Notes: generated from the sequence alone by a model not told the origin. A DNA stretch of 47,561 nt from SVEL01 sp045126215 (GCA_045126215.1 JBGVOD010000028.1:1-47561), one strand, 5' to 3'; positions 24,849 through 32,724 are shown, numbered from the stretch's first letter. A program made the numbers and translations.

Positions 24849-27086
24849 CTATGATTTCCGTAAATATTTTGCTGTGATTGTATTTGCATTTTCATACATT
24901 TCTTTTGGAGTTCCTGTAAATACAATCTCTCCACCTTTTGTACCGCCATCTGGTCCAACATCGATAATATAGTCCGCAAGTTTCATAACGTCTGTGTTAT
25001 GTTCTATTACAATTACTGTATTTCCACGTTCTACTATTGATTCGAGTATATCTACAACTTTCTCTATATCCGCCACATGAAGTCCTGTTGTTGGCTCGTC
25101 CAAAATATATATATTTCCTTTTTTCTTTATATTCTGTGCAAGTTTTACACGCTGACGTTCACCACCTGAGAAAGTTGAAAGTGGCTGTCCAAGAGATATG
25201 TATGGAAGTCCCACCTCCATTAGAGCCATTAATTTCTCTTTTATTTTCTTATTAGATTCAAAGAACGAAACTGCCTCCTCTACACTCATCTCTAGTACGT
25301 CTACTATTGTTTTTCCTTTATATAAATACTTTAACGCTTCGTCACTGTATCTGCTTCCATTGCAGTACTCACAAACAGTAGTTACCGGCTCCATAAAAAC
25401 AAGCTCTGTTGTTATCATTCCACGTCCTTTACAATGTGGGCATGCTCCCTTTCCATTAAATGTAAACAGACCACTGTCTGCATTATTTTCTGCTCCAAAT
25501 ACTTTTCTTATCTCATCAAAAAATCCGAGGAATGTACATACTGTAGAGCGACCGGTTGCAGTTATTGCACTTTGGTCGATTAACACCACCTGCTCCTCAT
25601 ACTGTTTTGCAAATACATCACGTATGAGTGAAGATTTACCACTACCTGCAACCCCTGTTACTACAGTAAGTATTCCAAGTGGAATATCTACATCGACATT
25701 TTTAAGGTTATGAAGTGTTGCACCTCTAACCTCTAGAAATCCCTTTGGTTTACGAACATTTTCTTTTATCTTAATCTCTGTAGACAATGCATTTCCAGTT
25801 TTTGTTCCACTAATAAGAAGATTTTCATAGCTTCCCTGAAACAGAACCTGTCCACCATTCTTTCCAGCCAGCGGTCCAATATCTATTACTTCATCAGCAA
25901 TACTAATAATATCCTTGTCATGTTCCACAACAAGTACTGTATTTCCCTTATCGCGTAAACTCTTTAAAAGACGAGACATTCTGTGCACATCACGGGGATG
26001 CATACCTGTACTTGGCTCATCAAATATATATATCATTCCACAAAGTGAACTACCCATATATCTGACAAGCTTTAATCTTTGTGCCTCTCCTCCGGAAAGT
26101 GTAGAACTTTCTCTATTCATGAAAAGATACGGCAATCCAATATCTATCATTCTATCAAGAGACGCAATTAACTGATCAATAATCGTAGCAGCCCTTTCAT
26201 CTTTAATTTCTGCAAGAACATCACGTAATGTCGTAAATTCCATCTCACACATATCATTAATATTATAACCATTAACCTTACTGGAAAGAGTCTTTTCGTT
26301 TAATCTCTTGCCCTTACAGTCTGGACATTCACATTCATAAAGATACTGAGCAATCTTTTTAAGAGTGTAGTCTGTCTGTTCCTCAACGCCCTTCATAAGA
26401 ACCAATCTTTTAAACTGGTTATATACACCTTCTATTTTCTTGTCTATTCTCTCTCCACCCTTAGTTCTACTTCCATATAAAAGAATATTCTGCTCTTCTT
26501 CACTTAAATCTTTAAAAGGAACATCAGTCCTGAAATATTCAGGTCTTCTATATACCTTCCAATAATATTTCTCCGGACCAAATGCCGGAAGAAGGAAACA
26601 ACCTTCATCATAGCTTTTGTCCCTGTCGATTATATTTTTTACATCAAAGTCCATTACTTTTCCAATGCCTGCACATGTCTGACACATTCCATTAGGATTA
26701 TTAAAAGAAAAATATGATGCTGGTCCTACAGATGGTTCACCTATTCTTGAATACAATAATCTAAGAAGTGAATACATATCACTAATTGTTCCAACAGTAG
26801 ATCTTGCATTACCACCCAATCTATTCTGATCAATGATAACAGATGGATTTAAGTTCTCTATCCACTCAACATTCGGCTTATCATACTTCGGAAGTCTCCC
26901 ACGAACCCAGGCTGTATACGTTTCATTCATCTGTCTCTGACTTTCTGCAGCAACAGTATCAAAAACTATACTTGATTTTCCAGATCCCGAAACCCCTGTA
27001 AATACCACAATTTTATTCTTGGGTATATCTAAAGAAATATTCTTCAGATTGTTTTGTTTTAATCCACGTATTTTGATTGGTTCCAT
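24849..27086 (-). CDS. Short UvrA-like ABC protein
   Basis: 745 aa, compared with about 940 for UvrA. Both ATPase units are intact: Walker A GVSGSGKSS (31-39) and GVAGSGKSS (478-486), signatures LSGGEAQR (330) and FSGGERQR (639), and Walker B IFDEPST and ILDEPTT. Zinc-finger pairs are seen at CQTCAG (135), CECPDCKG (252), CPHCKG (549) and CEYCNG (572). The region between the first Walker A and the first zinc module is short, so the UvrB-binding and part of the insertion domain appear missing. Such short paralogues include drug-resistance types (DrrC-like). A MerR-type promoter upstream supports an inducible stress role. Confidence 0.85.
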   Translation of the reverse strand: MEPIKIRGLKQNNLKNISLDIPKNKIVVFTGVSGSGKSSIVFDTVAAESQRQMNETYTAWVRGRLPKYDKPNVEWIENLNPSVIIDQNRLGGNARSTVGTISDMYSLLRLLYSRIGEPSVGPASYFSFNNPNGMCQTCAGIGKVMDFDVKNIIDRDKSYDEGCFLLPAFGPEKYYWKVYRRPEYFRTDVPFKDLSEEEQNILLYGSRTKGGERIDKKIEGVYNQFKRLVLMKGVEEQTDYTLKKIAQYLYECECPDCKGKRLNEKTLSSKVNGYNINDMCEMEFTTLRDVLAEIKDERAATIIDQLIASLDRMIDIGLPYLFMNRESSTLSGGEAQRLKLVRYMGSSLCGMIYIFDEPSTGMHPRDVHRMSRLLKSLRDKGNTVLVVEHDKDIISIADEVIDIGPLAGKNGGQVLFQGSYENLLISGTKTGNALSTEIKIKENVRKPKGFLEVRGATLHNLKNVDVDIPLGILTVVTGVAGSGKSSLIRDVFAKQYEEQVVLIDQSAITATGRSTVCTFLGFFDEIRKVFGAENNADSGLFTFNGKGACPHCKGRGMITTELVFMEPVTTVCEYCNGSRYSDEALKYLYKGKTIVDVLEMSVEEAVSFFESNKKIKEKLMALMEVGLPYISLGQPLSTFSGGERQRVKLAQNIKKKGNIYILDEPTTGLHVADIEKVVDILESIVERGNTVIVIEHNTDVMKLADYIIDVGPDGGTKGGEIVFTGTPKEMYENANTITAKYLRKS

Positions 27087-27163
27087 ATTACTCCTCCAAT
27101 TTTCGTAACTAATTTTACTTTATATTTTATGACATACTTATCATAATAAACAAGTCCAAAAGA

Positions 27164-27194
27164 ATAATAAATCCTCCCGTAAGGGTAGAGTCAA
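27164..27194 (-). promoter_or_regulatory. MerR-family type promoter (19-bp spacer) before the UvrA-like gene
   Basis: On the minus strand TTGACT (27189-27194) and TATTAT (27164-27169) are 19 bases apart. The spacer reads CTACCCTTACGGGAGGATT, an imperfect palindrome centred between the boxes. A near-perfect -35, an over-long spacer and a dyad such as CTxCCC...GGGAGG are the signature of promoters opened by MerR-family activators such as CueR. No merR gene is in the window. Confidence 0.65.
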
Positions 27195-27232
27195 TACTTT
27201 TACCTTATTTATATATCTTTCTTTTTGTTGAA

Positions 27233-27325
27233 TTAGTCATATGAAAATAAATATGGATATCTTCGCATTTGCTGATAAATGATAGTTTCAACTCTTTCTT
27301 TTACTTCATCAGAATATATTTCCAC
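27233..27325 (-). CDS. Short frame downstream of the XRE regulator, possible truncated partner
   Basis: 30 codons starting with GTG at 27325. A ribosome binding site AGAGAGG lies six bases upstream, overlapping the XRE gene end. The product begins MEIYSDEVKERVETIIYQQM and ends in YPYLFSYD. The spacing, three bases after the XRE stop, is that of a second operon gene. The frame ends abruptly, so it may be the start of a lost toxin or partner gene. I do not recognise it. Confidence 0.4.
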   Translation of the reverse strand: MEIYSDEVKERVETIIYQQMRRYPYLFSYD

Positions 27326-27328
27326 GTT

Positions 27329-27871
27329 CTACCTCTCTATTAATATCCAAAAATCATCTTCTGCCATTCTTCCCTGTGTTTTCCCAATTATCAGCATTGG
27401 ATCATAAAATGGAATTCCTAATGCATCTAATTGAATTTTCATTTTATCTCTTGTTTCCGGAAAACATCTCGATTTCAAGAAATCCTCATAGTCCTCATAA
27501 GTTGGATTAGTATTCGTTCCAAATGCCCTGAACATAATATTACTTACATAATTCTTTATCCGTATTTTCTGGTTAATCTCATCTACGTCTATAAGCGTAC
27601 ATTTCTTATTCTTATACATATACCATAATCTTAATGGATATCTCTTTTCAGGAATTTCTCTTTTTTCCAGCAACTCCTCATTCTCTGATAATAAATCAAT
27701 CACTAACACAACTGGACCCGTTATCTTTTTGTCACTAGTTTCCCAACGTTCCAGTGTGGGTTTTGACACACCTAAAAGCTTTGCAAATTCTTTTTGTGTC
27801 ATATCTAGTTTCTTTCTAAAATTCTTTAGCTCATTTGCAGTTATATATTCTAATACATTGTAATTTTTCAT
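27329..27871 (-). CDS. XRE-family DNA-binding regulator
   Basis: 180 aa. The helix-turn-helix domain (about 9-60) reads MTQKEFAKLLGVSKPTLERWE and resembles MqsA/HigA-type antitoxins. A second domain (about 75-180) ends with a compact conserved-looking block (RCFPETRDKMK, DPMLIIGKTQGRMAEDDFW) that I have seen with HTH proteins in Clostridia but cannot name. The promoter carries two palindromes, so autoregulation is likely. The start has GAGGTGAT just upstream. A short frame follows within three bases. An antitoxin-like role is possible but unproven. Confidence 0.75.
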   Translation of the reverse strand: MKNYNVLEYITANELKNFRKKLDMTQKEFAKLLGVSKPTLERWETSDKKITGPVVLVIDLLSENEELLEKREIPEKRYPLRLWYMYKNKKCTLIDVDEINQKIRIKNYVSNIMFRAFGTNTNPTYEDYEDFLKSRCFPETRDKMKIQLDALGIPFYDPMLIIGKTQGRMAEDDFWILIER

Positions 27872-27889
27872 AATATCACCTCTATTTTA

Positions 27890-27943
27890 ATTAAATCATC
27901 AAATTGATGATTTGTAAACGTATTTTTGTCATCAAACTGATGA
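27890..27943 (-). promoter_or_regulatory. Promoter of the XRE gene with two palindromic operators
   Basis: On the minus strand TTTACA (27913-27918) and TTTAAT (27890-27895) are 17 bases apart. The palindrome ATCATCA-AAT-TGATGAT (27895-27911) fills that spacer almost exactly. A second copy TCATCA-AAC-TGATGA (27929-27943) lies upstream, with 33 bases between centres, about three helical turns. The layout fits cooperative self-repression. Confidence 0.75.
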
Positions 27944-28014
27944 TTTTTAAATATTGTTTTATACTTTTATGTTCATTATTAATTATTTCAAATAGATTAA
28001 GACAATATTCCAAT

Positions 28015-28055
28015 AAAAATCCCTCCTGTCAGATACATTGTACCTAACAGGAGGG
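28015..28055 (-). terminator. Intrinsic terminator of the wall-anchored protein gene
   Basis: On the minus strand a 9-bp G/C-rich stem CCCTCCTGT/ACAGGAGGG (28047-28055 with 28021-28029) has a nested inner hairpin and is followed by ATTTTTATT. Confidence 0.9.
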
Positions 28056-28090
28056 GTAAATGTGAATGTGAGATGTCACTTAATTTAATT

Positions 28091-29449
28091 TTACCTTGCA
28101 GAACGCTTTTTCTTTTGGCTGTAAACGCCTGTAACGCTCAGCAGACCGCCACTGACAAAGAAAAGTGCAATCCACAATGCCATTTGGCTGTTATCTCCGG
28201 TCTGTGGAGACTTTGTATCGTTATCTACTACTTTCGCATTAACAGTAAATGTAGTATTTGCAGTACCTCTTGTGGATACAATACCGATTGTATGCTTGCC
28301 GGCTGAAAGCGACCCAACACAGTCAGCCTTTAAGGTTACAATCGTACTGCCTTCTTTGACGGTATAATTCGCTGCATCAAGAGTTTTACCGTCAAGCTCA
28401 ACCCGGATAAAATCGCCAAACGCCGCATTAGAACGGAAGATAAGCTCTTTTGCTTCTCCTACGGTTAAGCTCTTTCCCATTCCTTCAATGATTTCAGGCG
28501 GGAGCTTTTGGGTTACTATGTCAGCAAGCTCAATGCTATTCTTACCGTTCTTATCGGAGAAGTATTTACCGCAATCCTTGCAATGCCAATACTCCTTGTT
28601 TCCAGTTTCGGTAACAGTTGCATTCTTTGCAGGAATGTTTTCAAGATTATGCCCAGAAAATGTCGTACCGCAGATATCACACTTATGGTCTTTGTTCTCG
28701 TCGTTATGCCCACAAGTAACAGTAAGTGTTGCAGTAACTTCACCTCCATTAAATGGAAGTTCTGGGATAGGTGGAATCGACGCCTTCACAATAAATGTAC
28801 CCGGCTTTGTTACTGCTATATCAGTGCCATTCAAGGTTCCTTCTCCAGTACCGCCAACAAGGGAGTATTGCTCCAACCCACCCATACAGACTGTACGGTT
28901 ATTAAAAAACATCTCGCCTACATCATAAACCAGACCAATGCTATATTCCACTGTTTTGTCAAACGCAACAAGTCCCTTATCAGAATTAATTATAACCCAT
29001 ACCTCTGAACGCCAGATTTCCTTTTCGCCTTCCGTCTCATCATTTCGCATTAACGAAACGCGTATTATATATGCGTCATCTTCAAGATTCTCCGGCACCA
29101 GCATATTACACCCACCATAACCCCATGATGGATTAAATGAAGTGCCATTTTCTTTTTTAATTGTTGTACCTTTTCTGTCTATTATAGAGCACTCATACCA
29201 ATCTCCTTCTCGTTCTTCTCCCCGCAAATAATAACGTATCGGCATGACATCGCCGCTGCGATATTCATTATAGTAAAGGAATGGGTCTGGACATATATAC
29301 ATGACTCCACAGAAGTCACATTTTTCATCATGATTCTCATTAGCATGAACACATTGTGATATATATCCACATATCGTGCATATTCCTTCTTCCATCTGAT
29401 GGTTTCCATAGGGACTATTGCCTCCTATACGCCCACAGCACATCTCCAT
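28091..29449 (-). pseudogene. Cell-wall-anchored protein, 5'-truncated
   Basis: A 452-aa frame. The C-terminus is a sorting signal: SPQTG, a hydrophobic helix and a basic tail (SQKKKRSAR), processed by sortase. Two Cys-rich zinc-ribbon-like units are visible (CTICGY..CDFCG near 22-48 and CDICG..CKDCG near 255-292), each near a HDEKCDFC/HKCDIC pattern common in clostridial surface proteins. The first residues (MEMCCGRIGGNSPYG) contain no signal peptide, no good ribosome binding site precedes them, and an in-frame stop lies three codons upstream. Export needs a signal peptide, so the gene is probably a fragment whose start was lost at the island junction. Confidence 0.65.
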
Positions 29450-29697
29450 CCGACTTTATGCTGCGTATCTTTCGCAAAGCGATAACACCTCTGTAAATGT
29501 CATCTATCCTTCATTTGCTTTAATCAATGATAGTGTTTCTATACTTTATTATATGCGCGAGTCTTTGACACTTCTATCTGCACTATTCGAATTCGAAGAC
29601 CTTCGGTCTTCTTCATCGCAGGCGTCGCCCTATAAAAAAAAGGAAGGATAGCCATATACACAAGCAAGCTTGTATATGTCTATCCTTCTTTTTTTCA
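29450..29697. other. Junction segment between the truncated wall protein and the next gene
   Basis: Contains a 15-codon minus-strand frame (29456-29503, MTFTEVLSLCERYAA) with AAGGATAG before its ATG, too short to accept. It also holds a small hairpin GAAGACC/GGTCTTC (29595-29611) and the terminator at 29633-29695. Confidence 0.5.
29633..29695. terminator. Bidirectional intrinsic terminator
   Basis: GAAGGATAG (29643-29651) pairs with CTATCCTTC (29680-29688), with an inner ATATAC/GTATAT extension. Runs of A on the left (29633-29641) and T on the right (29689-29695) allow termination in both directions. Confidence 0.85.
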
Positions 29698-30014
29698 TTA
29701 TTTGGAACAATTTCTAATAACTTCTTTGCTGTATCCATTGGAAAGTCTGACGTAGGAGGATTTGCAATCAACTCCTCTATAGCTAAAGCCGCCGCCGAGG
29801 ATGCTCCACAGCGTATCAAAGCTTGCTTTGTTAAAGCGGCATTCAGCGTGCTCGACCACACGAACCGTCAGAGCATCCTTCGGGAGCGTTGCTACAAAAG
29901 CAGTCGCAATGCAGCAGCCAACTGTTATAAGCGCTGCGATTACGGATAAAACTGTCATAACGATTTTCCCACCTTGCCAAACAGGTGGAATTTTGTAATG
30001 GTGTTGGAGTTCAT
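29698..30014 (-). pseudogene. Frameshifted small membrane protein gene
   Basis: The leader is a copy of the one before the lipoprotein gene, and aligning the two places the start at 30014 (MNSNTITKFHLFGKVGK). That frame stops after 19 codons, while the following frame continues as IVMTVLSVIAALITVGCCIATAFVATLPKD. A single missing A in the run near 29963-29966 explains the switch. The rest has one helix, a short outer region and an abrupt end (EVIRNCSK). The frame remains open up to 30075 only by using an unrelated upstream ATG. It is either a recent pseudogene or a sequencing error in a homopolymer. Confidence 0.6.
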
Positions 30015-30103
30015 ATATGACCATTCCCTTCTGTGAAAGGCATCCACAAATAATTAGAAGCAGTAGGGCTTTCACTATCGTGAGCTATTGGGAAGAATTG
30101 TTT
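30010..30103. repeat. Direct repeat of a gene leader, copy 1
   Basis: About 94 bases similar to 31976-32070. Both contain TTCATATATGAC, a CTTTCTGTGAAAGG-like block, GCTTTCACTAT and GAATTGTTT in the same order. Each ends at the ATG of the gene it precedes on the minus strand. Confidence 0.75.
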
Positions 30104-30117
30104 ACAAGGCAGTTATG

Positions 30118-31980
30118 CTAAAAATCAAAGCAATGCAGTGGCGCTTCCCAAGCAGTTATCTCAGGCCATAGCGCCGTATCAAAGCAATCGCGGATGCAAT
30201 CGCTGTAGTATTGCAGCTTTGCTATAAGACCCGGTGCATCCCGGAACAGTGTGCCGCTGTCCTCAACCGCGTATTCAAAGATCCGCGCGCGGTCCTCTGT
30301 TGCGTTGATCATGGAGTAGTCGTCGATGAAATAGGAATACCATTCCGGCTGAATGTTGGTGCCCAGCGAACCGTATTCCCCGGTATAGGTAAAACCATCA
30401 GGGTTAAGGGCAGACCATCCCTCCTCGGTAAACAGTGCCTCATCGCGGTACGTTGCGTCCCATGCAAGCCGCCTGTCAATGGCGTGAGAGAGCTCGTGCC
30501 AGACAGTATTCTTGCTGAGTGAATAAATATCAAGGACGATTTTGCATACGCTGCCGTTTGCGTCCGTGAAGGCGGCGTAACTCATGTCACCGCCGAAGCC
30601 ATTTGTCGCGGCCAGCCCGCCGACGAGCTGGAACTGCACGCGGTCGATGTGTCCGTAGATGAGTTGCCGTAAGAAACCTTCCGGAAAAACAGACAGTGCA
30701 TCCTCCAGAATATCCAATCCTGCGGATACAGGCCCGTAGTCGGAGACCGGATAACAACTGAAGGATGTAAATTCCGTTTCGCACTGGTCGGCAATGCGGA
30801 TCTCGATGCCAAAGTGGTCGGAAAGCGACTGCGCTCGTTCATAGAGCGAAGCATCTGCGCTCATGCCGTCAGGTGCGGCTTGGAGGTCGGCAAGGGACTG
30901 TGTTTGCAGGTTTTCACCGTTTGTGTTCGCACGGATATCCCAAAACAGCAGGCGATTACATCCCTCACCATCGTTTACCAGCAACAGGTAGCCGCCAAGT
31001 TCCTCCATCCAGACGATGCTTTGCACATACCGACCGGGCAATGCACAGGTTGAGAGGAAAATGCCCTTAGAATCGTAAAGCGACAGAGTTCCGTCGAGAC
31101 CTGTCAACAGGAGGTGACCCACCGAATCAAGCAGGGAAAATGTACCGCCTTGTGCAGTGATCACGCGGGCATTAGTATCCACTCCGAAAGCAAAGGTGTC
31201 CTCCTGTCCGTAAAAGCCTGCAAGCCACATTTTACCGCTGTAGCAGATTCGGAAGAAATCGCCGGAAAACGGAGGCTCTACCAGTTCCCCGCTTGTAAGA
31301 TTGAGGCATGAAGCGGTATATCTCTGTGTCTCACGGTTGACACTGGTGAAGCAGACATTTGTATCCGTCACGCTGCATATGCTCAGTTCGGCCAGATCAA
31401 GGAAGAAACGCTCCTTTCCCGTCGAGAGGGAGACAGCACGTATTCCGCCCAGATAGCTGCACTTGTATAGCGTATCAAGATCATAACCAAGGAACCATTG
31501 CCCCGGATCTGCGGAAAGAGTGTAGCGTGCGGTCTCCCGAAGGAGCGCATCCAGCACGATGACCGTTCCAGACTGACTGTCGCATACGGCAATGTGGTCC
31601 CCTAGAATCTGTGGTTCGACATATTCGGTAAGCCCCACCGTGCAGCTTTGCAGCGCTTCGCCGGTTGTAGCGCTCAAGAGCGTCAGCTTTAGCTCGCTGT
31701 TGCCGTCGCTGATGTAGCTGCTTGTCGTCATTAAAAGATTATCTGCAAAGGTTCGAAGCATTGGATACTGCTGTGCCTCAATCTGTTGATTGGGAATGTA
31801 CCAAAGAGCGCCGCTGTCGTCAAATGCCTCGCACGAATCAAGGAGCGCCGCTTCCTTAATCGGCTCAGTCGTGGATAGCTCCTCCGATGTGTCGGAGCTT
31901 TGTGTGTCGGCTTCGCCCGGAACACCGCAGCTGGTCAAAAGCAGGCATAGCGCAAGAATAAGCAAAAGAGTTCGTTTCAT
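30118..31980 (-). CDS. Lipoprotein with a zincin-like HELSH motif
   Basis: 620 aa. The signal peptide ends in a lipobox (LLTSC, Cys18), so the protein is lipid-anchored outside the membrane. Residues about 50-350 form repeated beta-strand units (for example HIAVCDSQSGTVIVLDALL and LDGTLSLYDSKG) consistent with a beta-propeller. The C-terminal part has HELSH (495-499), a zinc-metalloprotease core, with downstream acidic residues in ATEDRARIFEY (near 562-569) that could supply the third ligand. I cannot name the family. The gene is clearly richer in G+C than the flanking chromosome, suggesting transfer. GGAA lies upstream of the start within the repeated leader. Confidence 0.7.
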   Translation of the reverse strand: MKRTLLLILALCLLLTSCGVPGEADTQSSDTSEELSTTEPIKEAALLDSCEAFDDSGALWYIPNQQIEAQQYPMLRTFADNLLMTTSSYISDGNSELKLTLLSATTGEALQSCTVGLTEYVEPQILGDHIAVCDSQSGTVIVLDALLRETARYTLSADPGQWFLGYDLDTLYKCSYLGGIRAVSLSTGKERFFLDLAELSICSVTDTNVCFTSVNRETQRYTASCLNLTSGELVEPPFSGDFFRICYSGKMWLAGFYGQEDTFAFGVDTNARVITAQGGTFSLLDSVGHLLLTGLDGTLSLYDSKGIFLSTCALPGRYVQSIVWMEELGGYLLLVNDGEGCNRLLFWDIRANTNGENLQTQSLADLQAAPDGMSADASLYERAQSLSDHFGIEIRIADQCETEFTSFSCYPVSDYGPVSAGLDILEDALSVFPEGFLRQLIYGHIDRVQFQLVGGLAATNGFGGDMSYAAFTDANGSVCKIVLDIYSLSKNTVWHELSHAIDRRLAWDATYRDEALFTEEGWSALNPDGFTYTGEYGSLGTNIQPEWYSYFIDDYSMINATEDRARIFEYAVEDSGTLFRDAPGLIAKLQYYSDCIRDCFDTALWPEITAWEAPLHCFDF

Positions 31981-32070
31981 ATATGACTATTCCTTTCTGT
32001 GAAAGGAACCCGCAAAGGATTAGACAATATGGGCGCTTTCACTATAAAGAGTTTTTTGATAGAATTGTTT
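31976..32070. repeat. Direct repeat of a gene leader, copy 2
   Basis: The second copy of the leader at 30010-30103, in the same orientation, directly before the lipoprotein ATG. The two copies differ by scattered substitutions and short indels. Confidence 0.75.
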
Positions 32071-32118
32071 GGAGAGTAGGGAAGTAGGTGCAATGGGGTA
32101 TGCTGCTATGATTGTCAT
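32020..32118 (-). CDS. Possible 32-aa peptide
   Basis: A short minus-strand frame starting with MTIIAAYPIAPTSLLSKQFY and ending in AHIV. It has an excellent ribosome binding site (AGGAGAGGAA) ahead of the ATG. It overlaps leader copy 2, and the matching part of copy 1 is not kept as a frame. It could be a leader peptide or a chance frame. Confidence 0.3.
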   Translation of the reverse strand: MTIIAAYPIAPTSLLSKQFYQKTLYSESAHIV

Positions 32119-32135
32119 GCTTCCTCTCCTCATTG

Positions 32136-32472
32136 TCAGATTACTCGTTCATTGAGCACAACCCAAATAATAACGCCTGTCGTCAGCAGTAGAGTCGTAG
32201 CCGCCGACAAAAATCTTGTCTTCCACTTCTGCTGCATCCCCATAAGAAGAACAGCAATGATCGCAGCACAGGAAACGACCGTCAGAAGATGCCGCGAGAA
32301 AGAATGATAGAGCTAAGGCAGCCTTCTCAGATTTCAGTTCTTCCAATTCCTCTGTCAATTCTGCAATACGCTGGGACAGGTCATGCAGCTTGGGTAACTG
32401 ATAAAACGGTGTTTCCTTTTTCTCCGCAAGCAGATTCTTCCGTTCCTTTGAATTCATATCTATGGCTACCAT
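32136..32472 (-). pseudogene. Relaxase C-terminal remnant joined out of frame to a membrane-protein remnant
   Basis: The frame at 32472 begins MVAIDMNSKERKNLLAEKK, then LHDLSQRIAELTEELEEL, a coiled-coil segment I recognise from the ends of mobilisation relaxases. After about residue 55 the translated frame becomes unlike a protein. The next frame instead reads as a membrane segment (LLTVVSCAAIIAVLLMG, later TTLLLTTGVIIWVVLNERVI) and stops at 32136. The locus looks like two broken genes fused by deletion or a frameshift. No relaxase catalytic domain remains. This supports a decayed mobile element next to the tRNA-Arg gene. Confidence 0.55.
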
Positions 32473-32525
32473 TCGCTCTTATCAAAGCAGTAATGATAAC
32501 ACTATTTTCTTATTAGATCACATAT

Positions 32526-32554
32526 ATTATATCGTGCATGAGGTCGGATGTCGA
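32526..32554 (-). promoter_or_regulatory. Promoter upstream of the relaxase remnant
   Basis: On the minus strand TCGACA (32549-32554) and a perfect TATAAT (32526-32531) are 17 bases apart, 54 bases before the remnant's start. Confidence 0.6.
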
Positions 32555-32724
32555 TGGTTTTTTGACCATTATTTACTCTATTTTACTTATATACTCTTAT
32601 ATAGAGAAAGATGAAAGTTACTACTCCTATCTTTACTATGCCAACCATACTAACATACCGTTAACCTGCCATTTTTACATGAACAAAGCAGCAATGATTT
32701 CATCGTCATTACTGCTTAAATGAG
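32555..32724. other. Gap between the island promoter and tRNA-Arg
   Basis: AT-rich. It holds the tRNA terminator hairpin and no accepted gene. A 21-codon minus-strand frame (MVGIVKIGVVTFIFLYIRVY) is present without a clear ribosome binding site. Confidence 0.5.
32686..32717 (-). terminator. Probable terminator of tRNA-Arg
   Basis: On the minus strand a 12-bp stem (32706-32717 with 32686-32697, one G-U pair, eight-base loop) ends in GCTTTGTT, eight bases after the tRNA. The T tract is short, so strength is uncertain. Confidence 0.55.

Noticed and set aside
24826..24850. GGGACTGTCGCATAAAAAGC, like an insertion-sequence end
   Set aside because: No matching inverted end, transposase fragment or target duplication was found nearby.
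24849..27086. Naming this gene uvrA
   Set aside because: It is about 200 residues short in a region needed for UvrB contact, so a standard repair role is doubtful.
29456..29503. 15-codon frame MTFTEVLSLCERYAA
   Set aside because: It has a reasonable ribosome binding site but is too short, with no recognised family.
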